Of a DNA stretch of 64,000 nt, positions 35,277-44,569 are shown in pieces. The stretch covers positions 1 through 64,000 of the forward strand of contig JAPDPQ010000027.1 in NCBI GenBank assembly GCA_034506395.1. The letters run 5' to 3'. The position numbers were made by a program, and so were the translations under genes. Numbering within the stretch: the first letter of the stretch is position 1; the number at the start of each line of letters is the position of its first letter. A model generated the notes under the pieces. That model had not been told where the DNA came from. It was given only the letters and a program-made list of their open reading frames with translations, and searched no databases. Origin of the DNA: a candidate division KSB1 bacterium. GTDB taxonomy: Bacteria > Zhuqueibacterota > Zhuqueibacteria > Thermofontimicrobiales > Thermofontimicrobiaceae.

Positions 35277-36596
35277 TTACTTGATGACCAGATTGATCCC
35301 TTTAAATTTTGTATTATGGAATGGGTGATCACTGGCGATGTCAAATTGGCTCTGTTGATATTGAACATCGATATGATATATTTTATTTTTATCGAAATGT
35401 CTGTGAAGTTTGACAGTACCGTTGGGCAAATAGATATCCGCATTTCCGTGTTGCCAACCTGGCGTTGGCCGATTCAAAGACTTGAAGTCGAAACTGCTAT
35501 TATTAGTATCGAACCCGGGTCCTCCGGTTAAGGGATGATGTCGTTCGATCGAATGTCCAGTATATCGCTCAATCCCCAGTCCAGCGTAGCCAGCATCGAT
35601 ACGGACATCAAACGCTTTTTTGAACTCTTCGGAAGGGTCGGCGCTATACTCAACGCCATCAATTACCTGATCAACGCGAAATATTCGATATGGAGTGGGC
35701 TTGCCTTTTTCAACATAATATTGTACAGGTTCAGCGTCGTCCACTCGGATTAACGCGACCTCATCGTTGCTCTGATTGATATGGAAATCTTCGCTGATTC
35801 GCGCTGGAGCACAATTTTCAAGATTCGGGACATTGGGATTATCGCCGTCAAGAGTGAGTTTGTTATAGAATTCCCAATTTGCTTGAGAAAGATCGATGCT
35901 CGTTTGGATACCACCCTCTGTTACATGATTGATGGCATCTCGAGCAACCACAATAAATTGTCGGGGCGCGACAGGAAAATCGCTTCCTGAACCAGGGAAC
36001 CGATAATATTCGATCGCAACGATCTGATTCCCCTCGTTCTTCTCCCCGCTAATCCGGCAAAGAAACAGCCCATCCAGATATTGAATTTGCGAAGATGCAT
36101 TATAAAGCTCGATATATTGATCGTGATAGTAGTTGTTACTTTGAGGAGCCCCTGTGTAGTAAATCTCATTGATGACCAGCCCTGCTGCAGGCATCACCCC
36201 CATTTTCAGTGTGTCCAGGTCACGATGCGGCCTTTTGGGTGAAAAATCTTTCCGCAACGTTCCCGTAAGCAATAATGTGGTGGTCTGATGAGGTAAATTT
36301 CGAACGATGTATTTAAAAGCAGCAATCTGATAATAAGTGCCCAATAGGTGGGACAATTCAAAGTACCCATGGTTATCCGTTTTATCTTGAATAAACAAAT
36401 TGTACTCGGAGGAAAGAATGTAGATCGTGGCATTGGGTACTGGGATGGCCTTTCCGGGCAATATCACTCCGGACGTATCAATTGCCATCAACTTAATGGC
36501 TAATGTTCCATCAACAGCAGTGGGTTTATCTAACGAACAATAAAACGTCCCGATGGACATTGCGCCAATAATAATCGTGGTCAAAATCACTTTCAT
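35277..36596 (-). CDS. DUF4876-family lipoprotein, partner of a TonB-dependent receptor
   Basis: 439 residues. A hydrophobic leader ends at a lipobox-like FYCS (Cys about residue 20). Residues about 30-120 form an Ig-like beta domain, and residues about 135-420 match the DUF4876 pattern: MPAAGLVINEIYYTGAPQSN, DQYIELYNASSQ, RHHPLTGGPGFD and a late LNRPTPGWQHG. The family is typically encoded beside TonB-dependent receptors in Bacteroidetes-like bacteria and is thought to be a surface accessory. Its start overlaps the receptor's stop by four bases (ATGA), so the two are translationally coupled. The ligand is unknown. Confidence 0.8.
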   Translation of the reverse strand: MKVILTTIIIGAMSIGTFYCSLDKPTAVDGTLAIKLMAIDTSGVILPGKAIPVPNATIYILSSEYNLFIQDKTDNHGYFELSHLLGTYYQIAAFKYIVRNLPHQTTTLLLTGTLRKDFSPKRPHRDLDTLKMGVMPAAGLVINEIYYTGAPQSNNYYHDQYIELYNASSQIQYLDGLFLCRISGEKNEGNQIVAIEYYRFPGSGSDFPVAPRQFIVVARDAINHVTEGGIQTSIDLSQANWEFYNKLTLDGDNPNVPNLENCAPARISEDFHINQSNDEVALIRVDDAEPVQYYVEKGKPTPYRIFRVDQVIDGVEYSADPSEEFKKAFDVRIDAGYAGLGIERYTGHSIERHHPLTGGPGFDTNNSSFDFKSLNRPTPGWQHGNADIYLPNGTVKLHRHFDKNKIYHIDVQYQQSQFDIASDHPFHNTKFKGINLVIK

Positions 36597-39370
36597 TTGG
36601 GCCTCCGATGAAACAACCGATCGATGACCATACTAAATTCAATCCCATAGAAAATTTCCGGATTGCCAGCATAGTAGCGCTCGGGGTTATCAGGGTCCCT
36701 ATAATAGGCGCGATTATTGAAGAGGTTGTTGACATAAAAGGAAAGCTCAGCGCCGTGGAACAGCGATTTGCTAATGCGAAAATTGATCAGCCATTTACTA
36801 GGATAACGGTGGGCTTGATAAGCGCGGGGGTTCTTGCTAAGTCGATAGCGCTGATAAGCCACATTGCCTCGCTCCGATTCTGGGATCAGGATGGTCTGAT
36901 TGCTCGGCCCGTGATAATAAGCTATTGCCAGCGAATCTGCATAGCCAAATCGACGCGTTCGATAATAAGGCATCTGTTGCGCCAGCAACGACATCCAGAT
37001 GCCCAGCGCGCGAGAGATGTAATTGAATTGATATGTGATTAGTGCTTTTTGAACTTGGAACACCGACGATGGATATTTCGGAATAGTAAAATCGGGAAAC
37101 GGTATTCCCCAGTCAAGAACCGTGACTCCGCTTTTGGCGCGATGAAAGCTGATCATAATGGTGCCATCGAGATTAAGTTTGGGATGACGCTGGCTTTTAA
37201 TGACCAAATCGACCCCATCGAACCTTGACCAGCCTGCATTGATATTCGTGAGATAATGGTTCATGAGCGTGTCGATCACGGCCTGGCCTGAGATCTCACC
37301 CACTCCCAATCGCAAATATTTATGGTAAATGACCGGTACTGTTTCGGCATGAAATTCGCCATCGCGCTTGGAGCAAAATCCAGTGAATGAAAAACCGATG
37401 CCACCAAGCTGCTGATCCCAACTGAGTTCTAGCTTTCTCTCCCGAATTCCTTTTAAATTCCGATTCGCACCATCAAAAACATATGTGGTGATCAAACTGT
37501 CACGGATGAAGAGCGTGTCGTTTCCGATGACTCTGGTTGCAATATCCAGCACATCGAAATAAGTGGGGTCAGGGAAGCAATAGCTCAGCCCCGGTGCTTT
37601 GGTAAATTGACCATAACCCAATCGCACTTGAGTTTTACTGGTGAAATAATAAGCGAAATTGATCCTGGGGTTCAGAAAAATTCCATGTTTTGATTTGAAG
37701 AAGTGGATATGAGGCCAGTGATCTGAGGTATAGCGCTCGAGGCGTAGGCCCAGGTCCAGGGTAAACTCTTTTCCCAATCGCCCGGTAAGTTGATCATTCA
37801 GATAAAAAGCCTGCTGAAATAGGCCGGGGATCGCATCAAATTTGCGAGGGCGATGGCCGATGTAATCTGGTTTGAGCACATCGAACTTTCGGCCCTGCCC
37901 AAAATTTTCGTCAAATTGGAATTGATGGCCAAATTTGATCGCGTGGAACCATTTGCCAGCAAATGTTTCCAGCCGCCATTGAACATCGTGTCCCAAGCTG
38001 AGTTCATCCCCAAGGGTGGTGCATTGAAATAGATAAGTGTAAGGGACTTTAACGCCGATTGCAGTGCCAGGGCTCATGAGTGGAGAAGCCACCTGATTGT
38101 CCGCGACAATTCGATATTGTTTATAGGAATCGTGCCGCCGATAATTGATAAAAAGGTTTGAGGAAAAGCGTTGGCCTGATGAGATTCGGGAGCTAAATCG
38201 ATTGCCGTAAGCGAATCGGAAGCCTCGATCGATGCTTTCCATGGCATCGGGGTCAATGGGATTGACACGGACCGCTTCGATGAGCTTGGAGTAGCTAATC
38301 AGTTGCTGGTTGAATCGATGATTCTCGGGAGATTGGCGGACCAATTTGATCTGGCCAGAGATCCGCTGGGTATTATCATAATCTTTGCGCAGATCGCGCT
38401 GGCTGTAAGCCCAGTTCAAATTATAATTGGCGATGCTTTTTCCCAGGATAAGGTTGCCCTCCCAATTTATCTCTTTGGTATCGGGATTGTTCTTTGCTTT
38501 AATGCGCTGACGAGGCGCCAGGCTGGAGCGGGTCGTCACTTTAATCGCCCCTCCGGCAAAATCACCGTGCTCGACCGGGGCAATGCCGCGAATCACCTCG
38601 ATGGCCTCGATGTGATCAGCAGGGATCTCCCGCAGATCCACACCATTCCCCATCCCCGTATAGACGCCGCTCAGTAATGGTCCTTGCAAATTTGAATTAT
38701 TGGAATAAGGAACCCCATCGATGATGATTTTGGTTCCAAAGGCGGACATTACATTGGCAGGTCGGGGGTCTCGTAACTGAGCGGTTCGCGGGGACTTGAG
38801 ATGCGGCTGATTTCTGAGTTCCATCCCTGGGACGAGGTCCAGCGCGTCGGCCAGACTGGTGGCCTGAATATGCTCCAGATCGCTGGAATGGATCAGCGTG
38901 GTGGTCTCGAGATGTTCGGGCAGCAGTTCCTTGTTCGCCAGAATTTGAATACCTCCAATTTGGATGACATCGCCAGTCATTCCCTGGCTCGGCACCAATT
39001 CCACTTGGAGCGTGTGAATCTCTCCAACGCGAATCTTTTGACGCAGGTAAATTGCGTTGAGGTAACCAGGTTTGATGAATTGGATTTCGTACTCGTCGGG
39101 TGGCAAATGAGATAACCAGAAAGCGCCGTTATTTCTTGTGAAGGTAACGAACGCTCCAGGGTTCAACTGGACCAAGACCTGCTTGATCGGCTGGTGCGTG
39201 CGCGCATCCAATACAATGCCCTGAATTGCACCAGCGGTTTTCTGACCCCATGCCAAGGCGACCATTATGCAAGACAAATTAGCCGCCATAAGCCATAGCG
39301 TTACTAGAGCAATTTTCCATCGGGTTCTTTTTGGTCGTGAGATTACCATCCCAGCTGTGCGATTCGACAT
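36593..39370 (-). CDS. TonB-dependent receptor with N-terminal carboxypeptidase-regulatory domain
   Basis: The frame extends to 39457, but a strong promoter on the same strand (-35 at 39433-39438) lies inside that extension, so ATG 39370 (or ATG 39349) is the likely start. About 925 residues remain. A signal sequence ends near VALAWGQ. The carboxypeptidase-regulatory-like domain follows (GAIQGIVLDARTHQPIKQVL), then the plug (DALDLVPGMELRNQP, KIIIDGVPYSN, IEAIEVIRGIAPVEHGDFAG), and a barrel with many aromatic strands ending GIEFSMVIDRLFHRR. Such receptors take up large or scarce ligands with energy from TonB-ExbBD, none of which lie in this window. It is cotranscribed with a DUF4876 lipoprotein, so this is an envelope uptake locus of unknown substrate. 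Confidence 0.85.
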   Translation of the reverse strand: MSNRTAGMVISRPKRTRWKIALVTLWLMAANLSCIMVALAWGQKTAGAIQGIVLDARTHQPIKQVLVQLNPGAFVTFTRNNGAFWLSHLPPDEYEIQFIKPGYLNAIYLRQKIRVGEIHTLQVELVPSQGMTGDVIQIGGIQILANKELLPEHLETTTLIHSSDLEHIQATSLADALDLVPGMELRNQPHLKSPRTAQLRDPRPANVMSAFGTKIIIDGVPYSNNSNLQGPLLSGVYTGMGNGVDLREIPADHIEAIEVIRGIAPVEHGDFAGGAIKVTTRSSLAPRQRIKAKNNPDTKEINWEGNLILGKSIANYNLNWAYSQRDLRKDYDNTQRISGQIKLVRQSPENHRFNQQLISYSKLIEAVRVNPIDPDAMESIDRGFRFAYGNRFSSRISSGQRFSSNLFINYRRHDSYKQYRIVADNQVASPLMSPGTAIGVKVPYTYLFQCTTLGDELSLGHDVQWRLETFAGKWFHAIKFGHQFQFDENFGQGRKFDVLKPDYIGHRPRKFDAIPGLFQQAFYLNDQLTGRLGKEFTLDLGLRLERYTSDHWPHIHFFKSKHGIFLNPRINFAYYFTSKTQVRLGYGQFTKAPGLSYCFPDPTYFDVLDIATRVIGNDTLFIRDSLITTYVFDGANRNLKGIRERKLELSWDQQLGGIGFSFTGFCSKRDGEFHAETVPVIYHKYLRLGVGEISGQAVIDTLMNHYLTNINAGWSRFDGVDLVIKSQRHPKLNLDGTIMISFHRAKSGVTVLDWGIPFPDFTIPKYPSSVFQVQKALITYQFNYISRALGIWMSLLAQQMPYYRTRRFGYADSLAIAYYHGPSNQTILIPESERGNVAYQRYRLSKNPRAYQAHRYPSKWLINFRISKSLFHGAELSFYVNNLFNNRAYYRDPDNPERYYAGNPEIFYGIEFSMVIDRLFHRRPK

Positions 39371-39409
39371 GGCAGACCTATGCGTTCTTTTACGGTTCTG
39401 CAATGCAAA

Positions 39410-39438
39410 AATATAGAGACAAAAATTTTGATTGTCAA
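39410..39438 (-). promoter_or_regulatory. Strong promoter for the TonB receptor operon
   Basis: On the minus strand TTGACA (39433-39438), exactly 17 bases, then TATATT (39410-39415). The predicted transcript starts near 39403, about 33 bases before ATG 39370. The -35 box is 12 bases from the opposed -35 of the threonine dehydratase promoter. Confidence 0.8.
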
Positions 39439-39450
39439 CAAGAATTTTGC

Positions 39451-39479
39451 TTGACATTTTGAGCCGATTTTTTTATCAT
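39451..39479 (+). promoter_or_regulatory. Promoter for the threonine dehydratase gene, back to back with the receptor promoter
   Basis: TTGACA (39451-39456), exactly 17 bases, then TATCAT (39474-39479), about 58 bases upstream of ATG 39537. Confidence 0.75.
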
Positions 39480-39536
39480 AGCCCAAATTTAATTTAGTTC
39501 TAATAAAAATGATGCCTGAACCGTCAAGAGGTAAAA

Positions 39537-40523
39537 ATGTCGGCTTACTCTCCCCAGAATATTTCAGCAAAAAAAGCATATCGATTGATCAAAAAATATA
39601 TTCGAGAAACTCCTTTGGAGCCATGCGGACTATTATCTCAACTTACCCGAGGTCGGGTGTTTTTAAAAATGGAGCATTGGCAAAAAACTGGCTCATTTAA
39701 GTTGCGAGGTGCGCTCACTCGGTTATTGACCTTATCGCCAGAGCAAAAGGAGCGAGGGGTAATTGCCGCCTCCGCAGGCAATCATGGACTTGGCCTGGCA
39801 ATGGCAGGTGCCATCACTGGAGTTAAATCCCGAATTGTTTTACCAGTCAATGCTGCGCGGACCAAAGTCCAAATGCTCGGACAGTTTGGCATCGAAATCA
39901 TACAGGCTGGCCGGGATTATGACGAGGCCGAGGATGTGGCCATGCAAATCGCGCGGGATTGCCAATTAACTTTCATTTCAGGATTCGATGATCCCATCGT
40001 GATCTCAGGCCAGGGGACCATTGCCATCGAAATCTTTCGCGAATTGCCCCAGCCCGATGTGATCTTGGTGCCCGTTGGAGGAGGGGGATTGATCTCGGGG
40101 ATTGCGATCACTGCCAAACAGTTTCACCCAGCGACCAGCATTATTGGGGTCCAGAGCGAAGCTTCACCTGCGATGTACCGCGCTCTCCAATTGAACATGG
40201 TCGTGGAAACCCCCATCGAAGAAACCATCGCTGATGGGCTGGCTGGCCGATTGGTGAGCCCTACGATTTTCGCTACAATTCAGCATTACGTAGATGATAT
40301 GATCCTGGTCAGCGAGCAGGAGATCGTTTCCGCCATCCTGTGGTTGCTCCAATATCATCATACGCTGGTGGAAGGAGCTGCCGCAGTGGGTGTGGCGGCA
40401 TTGCTATCAGGCAAAATTAATATCGAAGGGAAAAATTGTGTGGCCATTCTCACCGGGCGCAACATCGACATCGATCGGGTGAAAACCATTTTGAATCGAA
40501 CGGCTCCAGATGGAGCTGAATAA
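39537..40523 (+). CDS. PLP-dependent threonine/serine dehydratase, short form without ACT domain
   Basis: 328 residues. AAGAGG at 39526-39531 precedes the ATG. The fold type II PLP lyase motifs are clear: EHWQKTGSFKLRGA, where Lys55 would form the Schiff base with PLP; ASAGNHGLGLAMAG; and the glycine-rich phosphate loop VPVGGGGLISG. It deaminates L-threonine (and often L-serine) to the 2-keto acid and ammonia. The chain ends near where the catalytic domain ends, about the length of catabolic TdcB-type enzymes. No regulatory ACT/IlvA C-terminal domain is present, so isoleucine feedback is not expected by that route. It converges with the next gene, two bases away. Confidence 0.88.
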   Translation: MSAYSPQNISAKKAYRLIKKYIRETPLEPCGLLSQLTRGRVFLKMEHWQKTGSFKLRGALTRLLTLSPEQKERGVIAASAGNHGLGLAMAGAITGVKSRIVLPVNAARTKVQMLGQFGIEIIQAGRDYDEAEDVAMQIARDCQLTFISGFDDPIVISGQGTIAIEIFRELPQPDVILVPVGGGGLISGIAITAKQFHPATSIIGVQSEASPAMYRALQLNMVVETPIEETIADGLAGRLVSPTIFATIQHYVDDMILVSEQEIVSAILWLLQYHHTLVEGAAAVGVAALLSGKINIEGKNCVAILTGRNIDIDRVKTILNRTAPDGAE

Positions 40524-40525
40524 TC

Positions 40526-41197
40526 TTATTGCTTTTCCCAGTGAATCGTTCGATCTTCTACGACAAAATATGGGCTTCTTCCTGAAATCACCCGATCGCC
40601 AAAACCGGTCAGCGCTAAAAATAGTCGGAACAGGCTGCGTTTAAATTGTTGCTCTTGTTTTTGGGTATCGTCCAGATCATTGAGTTTGAACTCCTTCGCT
40701 TTGCCACTGAGCCAATGTTTGATCTCTTGATAATTTTCCAGCGAGAGCGGCCTCAAAATCATTTTCACTTCAATGTAATAGCGATGCCTGGAGTTCAATT
40801 GGTCGATTGGCAAGAGCTCAAAATTCTCCATCGTTGAGCACTTTTGTCTCACTGTTTCTATAGAACTGGTGAGACGCTTCTCATCAGCACTCATGATCAC
40901 GTATTTGTGCTCCCACGGATCGTAAAAGACCTTCATCCGGATCGAGCGCTGTCCCACCAAATGGTTGATTAGTTTCCCCCGTTTCTCCCACAACTCGATT
41001 TGATATTCAACGGTGCTGGTGAGGCCCCTTTGCAATCCCTCGATGACCTTTTCATCCAGAAGATCATCTGCATGAAAATCAATGCACAATCGTTCCGAAT
41101 TGACTGTCACCGAATCGATCACCAGACGTTTTCCAGCCGCTTCATCAATCCGGATGAAAAATAGCACAAGCAGGATTGTCAAAAAATATTTTCTCAT
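40526..41197 (-). CDS. Exported DUF4390-like protein of unknown function
   Basis: 223 residues. A signal peptide (YFLTILLVLFFIR) precedes an all-beta domain: GKRLVIDSVTVNSERLCIDF, EGLQRGLTSTVEYQIELWEK, and a late helix-strand segment with YIEVKMILRPLSLENYQEI. The order and wording match the DUF4390 family, an exported or periplasmic family with no assigned activity. In many bacteria it sits near two-component or cell-division genes; here it lies downstream of prmA on the same strand, 417 bases away, and so is probably separately transcribed. Confidence 0.6.
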   Translation of the reverse strand: MRKYFLTILLVLFFIRIDEAAGKRLVIDSVTVNSERLCIDFHADDLLDEKVIEGLQRGLTSTVEYQIELWEKRGKLINHLVGQRSIRMKVFYDPWEHKYVIMSADEKRLTSSIETVRQKCSTMENFELLPIDQLNSRHRYYIEVKMILRPLSLENYQEIKHWLSGKAKEFKLNDLDDTQKQEQQFKRSLFRLFLALTGFGDRVISGRSPYFVVEDRTIHWEKQ

Positions 41198-41614
41198 GCG
41201 GTCCTGAGTTTTCTACCAACGACCTGGATGCCAATATTTGGCACTAAAGCTCAGTGCTAATAGAGCAATATCATGTTAAAAAACGAGAAAGCGGGTGTCG
41301 AGATCTTTTGTTGAAAAATGATAATATCCAGATTTTGAAAAAATTTCCAAGCATGCTATGGCTCTTGGCAATGAAAAATTTTTTTGATAAATGCATCGCC
41401 TCTTTGGACATTCACCGTGGACAACGATAGAAAGGATGATTCAAACGTTAGCGACGAAAACTCAAATTGGAAAAAAATCATTTGAAATAAATAGCAAAAA
41501 ATGGTGTCAAATACTAGATCCTACCGATCGATTTTTCTCACCATTAACCGCCCATGAAATAGCTCGATTACTGATCAATTCATAAACGTCGATCTCGTTC
41601 AGTGGCCAAAACGC
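41198..41614. other. Intergenic region, no convincing gene
   Basis: A 64-codon open frame at 41391-41585 lacks a good ribosome-binding site and family resemblance, and is not called. A small hairpin GCACT/AGTGC lies at 41241-41257. Nothing else is recognised. Confidence 0.4.
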
Positions 41615-42481
41615 TCAATCGCTCGAAAAAGTGGCAACCAGGGCCGTCCACTCTTCCTGGTCAGCTTCGTCGATCATGCGAAAACCGTGTTGGATGAGCG
41701 CTCGTTCGACCATCTCTTTCTCATCGGTAAGAATTCCCGAAAAAATTGCCCGTCCAGTCTGCGTTAAAAGACGCGAAATTTGTGGTAAAGATTCAATGAT
41801 AATAGACCGATTGATATTGGCTAACAACAAATCGAATTGGATTGGCTTTAACGCATCAATTGTGCCGCAGAAGACCAGAATCTTATCAGCGACATCATTG
41901 ATGCGGCAATTGTTCATGGCCGTTGCAGTTGCGATAGGGTCATTATCAAAAGCGACGATCGTTGCCGAGCATAATTTGGCGCAGGCAATAGCCAAAATAC
42001 CAGTTCCTGTGCCCATATCCAAAATTCGACGTGGGGAATGAAGATGCGAAATCAAAAGGCGCAACATCAATTGGGTGGTGGCATGATAACCAGTCCCGAA
42101 CGCCATTTGGGGATCAATTTCAATAATATGTGCTGCTGGCCCGGCTGTCACATCGACCCAGGTCGGTTTGATGATAAACTTCTCTTCAATCGTGATGGGG
42201 TGCAGGTTCTTCTTCCACGTGGCGTTCCAATCTCGATCTTCGATTTGTTCGATCCGAAGCGAATCTGGATCCACCGAAAATTGAAGCTCTGATAGTTGTT
42301 GCAAATAAGTGCGCAATTGCTCGGCTTTGATTGAATTCCAATCGGGTGATGCAAAATAAGCATAAAGCCGGAGTTCTTGTTGATAACATCCCTGCGCACC
42401 TTGCTCAAAGAGAAAATTAGTAATGGCTTCCTCGGTTTCTGGGGTCACTGAAAGGCTAATTGCTATCCAAAATTTATTCAT
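41615..42481 (-). CDS. prmA: Ribosomal protein L11 methyltransferase
   Basis: 288 residues from ATG 42481 (an upstream GTG at 42493 is less likely). PrmA uses S-adenosylmethionine to trimethylate ribosomal protein L11. The N-terminal substrate-binding domain (MNKFWIAISLSV) leads to the class I methyltransferase core: DPQMAFGTGYHATTQL, the SAM loop RRILDMGTGTGILAIACAKL, IVAFDNDPIATATA, and the conserved FDLLLANIN. The DPxxAFGTGxHxTT and NxxxN patterns are diagnostic of PrmA. It lies at the end of a minus-strand run, downstream of an outer-membrane barrel gene and separated from it by 387 bases. Confidence 0.9.
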   Translation of the reverse strand: MNKFWIAISLSVTPETEEAITNFLFEQGAQGCYQQELRLYAYFASPDWNSIKAEQLRTYLQQLSELQFSVDPDSLRIEQIEDRDWNATWKKNLHPITIEEKFIIKPTWVDVTAGPAAHIIEIDPQMAFGTGYHATTQLMLRLLISHLHSPRRILDMGTGTGILAIACAKLCSATIVAFDNDPIATATAMNNCRINDVADKILVFCGTIDALKPIQFDLLLANINRSIIIESLPQISRLLTQTGRAIFSGILTDEKEMVERALIQHGFRMIDEADQEEWTALVATFSSD

Positions 42482-42868
42482 TTGTGCTACCAATTCATCA
42501 AAATGCCTTAGTAATGAAGGTATTCTTCATTTCGAGCATAATAGAGACTCCGAAGGGCCTTCAATTTTATGATTGCTCCATGTCTGCCAATTGGTGAATC
42601 GAAGAACTGACCTTTTTGGTACTATGCTAGAGGTTTCTCCCATTTGCCTCATCAGCAAAACGAACGACCATATCTTGATCTCTTGATTGCTGGAGAGAAA
42701 GCTCATAGCAATTTGTAACCGAATGAGGGCACAAGGACCACCCTTTTAGGGTTGTCATTTCGAATACTTCTCGTTTATGGGTTCACTGTGACGGACTTCC
42801 ACAATTATGCTGCGATCTAGTTGGGAAACCAAATAGCCCCAGAGCAAGCTTTATAACCAAAGGTGAAA
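42482..42868. other. Intergenic region, no gene; weak repeat relic
   Basis: Contains a GTTGTCATTTCGAATACTTC patch near 42752 that faintly recalls the dispersed GTCATTCCG element. No gene or clear terminator is seen. Confidence 0.3.
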
Positions 42869-44569
42869 TTACCAATTGCCCTTCAGACCGATCTCGAAGT
42901 AAAAACCCAAAGCAGGATATTTCTCCCACAACTGGTATTTTTGATTGAGCAAATTATTGATTTCTGCATAAGCAGCGATGTTTTTCATCAATTGGCGAAC
43001 GCCCCGAGCAGAAATCAATACAAATCCATCCAGTCGCTTCATATTGTTTCGATCGGCATAGCGTGGCCCAACCATTGTCAGCGATATAGAAGTTTGCGTG
43101 GCTCGGTCAATTTGATAGTCAAAATTTATCGGCAATCGGAGTCTTTCTAAATAGGGCACGCGGTCACCATGAAGATTGGTCGAATCTCGCTGAATCTGGT
43201 CAAATTGCCATTGGAGGGCTGTTTCCAGGTTGGCGCGTGGCGAGAGCCGATATCGGGTTAACAGTCTCAACGTTAACAACCGCACTTTATCGATCTCGCC
43301 GAGCTCCAATAATCCCAGTTCAGTGTCACGAACCCAGTAGCCGAAAGAGCGCCAGGTTTGACGAATCAATTCAAAGTTTAGGGAGAAATATGACGATGGC
43401 GTGTATTCTCCTGACAATCGCAACTCCAGTTCATTGCGGATGGGGACGAAAATAGTTTTGAGCGAGAGGAAGGGATTTTTCTCGATTAGCTCGACATAAT
43501 TAGAGGGGGACAGTTCTTTGCTCAATCTCAATTTTAAACCCAATTGTTTAACTGGGGTGGTGATCAGCTCGATGGATGGCCAAAGTTGATACGCGGAGAG
43601 CGAATCGTTGACATCGAGGTTTTCGAACAAAATACTGGGTTGAATGGTGATATGGCTTTTAATGACAAATGAGGAGCTCGCCCCTAAGTAGAGATAATTT
43701 TTTGCATTGGTCGAATCACTATCGTTGCGGCTTAAAGCCTGATATTCGTATCCCGCTCGCCATTGGATTGGGAGATTCCAATAGCTCGTTTGATAAGCAG
43801 CGGCCAACCCCACATGGCGAAGCAGCCCTTTCTGACGAAAATCATTGCCATCATTATCGTAAAAATTTGTCTGCTGATACGTGAGTCCAAAATTGGCCGA
43901 TTGCTCGGTATCGATGATCCACTGCGAATCAAGTTTCAAATCTCCTCCCCTTTTGCGGCGATGCAATTGCTCAATGGGGGAGCCGTATAGGCCGTAATTT
44001 GCCCAATGGAAATCAAGTTGACTGGAAAAGTTGATCTGAGGGATAGGAGGAAAACTGAACTGCCCCTGGAGCGCGCCTTGAGAGAACTGGCTATTTTCGT
44101 ATTGGCCACTGCTCCGATTGTAGAACCCATGAAGACCAAAATAGTAATCGCTGATTCTCTGCCAATGACCGACAGCAAAATTGAATTTTTCGAACCGGCC
44201 GACATCGACCTGGCCCAGCGTGCGGGATTTAGGGGGTTTGGCTTGGTTCAAGAGGCGGCGATTTTTATTCACAAGATCGAGTTCATCTGCCATTGGACGA
44301 TAGCTGATTTTGGGGGCAATCGCTTTGGCATCATCCCAGGGCTGAGCTAATTTATCGCCACTGATACGCAAAGATCGGTCACTGCCATAAATCAGCACAT
44401 CAGGCAGTTGTAACTGCGCTGGCTCGACAGATGGCAGCAATTTTTGATCGACTTCTTTGGTAGTATCTACCTGAGTAGATCGTTCTTGGGCAATCGTGTT
44501 AGTATGATTCCAACAAGTGAAGCAAGCCATGACAAGAACGAAACCGATTCGAAAGATCGCTCTGTTCAT
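42869..44569 (-). CDS. Outer-membrane beta-barrel protein, TonB-receptor-like without a clear plug
   Basis: 566 residues. The signal peptide is followed by an acidic, Gln-rich segment and LPDVLIYGSDRSLRIS, then beta strands to the end. The last residues (KYQLWEKYPALGFYFEIGL) match the closing strands of TonB-dependent barrels (NLLNQKYQ is the conserved asparagine-rich element). No proper plug domain is visible, so it may be a barrel-only relative or another outer-membrane assembly. The start codon (44567-44569) directly abuts the stop of the 1004-residue TPR gene, so the pair is probably translated together and may work together at the envelope. Confidence 0.7.
   Translation of the reverse strand: MNRAIFRIGFVLVMACFTCWNHTNTIAQERSTQVDTTKEVDQKLLPSVEPAQLQLPDVLIYGSDRSLRISGDKLAQPWDDAKAIAPKISYRPMADELDLVNKNRRLLNQAKPPKSRTLGQVDVGRFEKFNFAVGHWQRISDYYFGLHGFYNRSSGQYENSQFSQGALQGQFSFPPIPQINFSSQLDFHWANYGLYGSPIEQLHRRKRGGDLKLDSQWIIDTEQSANFGLTYQQTNFYDNDGNDFRQKGLLRHVGLAAAYQTSYWNLPIQWRAGYEYQALSRNDSDSTNAKNYLYLGASSSFVIKSHITIQPSILFENLDVNDSLSAYQLWPSIELITTPVKQLGLKLRLSKELSPSNYVELIEKNPFLSLKTIFVPIRNELELRLSGEYTPSSYFSLNFELIRQTWRSFGYWVRDTELGLLELGEIDKVRLLTLRLLTRYRLSPRANLETALQWQFDQIQRDSTNLHGDRVPYLERLRLPINFDYQIDRATQTSISLTMVGPRYADRNNMKRLDGFVLISARGVRQLMKNIAAYAEINNLLNQKYQLWEKYPALGFYFEIGLKGNW

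Noticed and set aside
41391-41585. 64-codon open frame
   Set aside because: No good ribosome-binding site, no hydrophobic or domain pattern, and no neighbours to suggest a unit.
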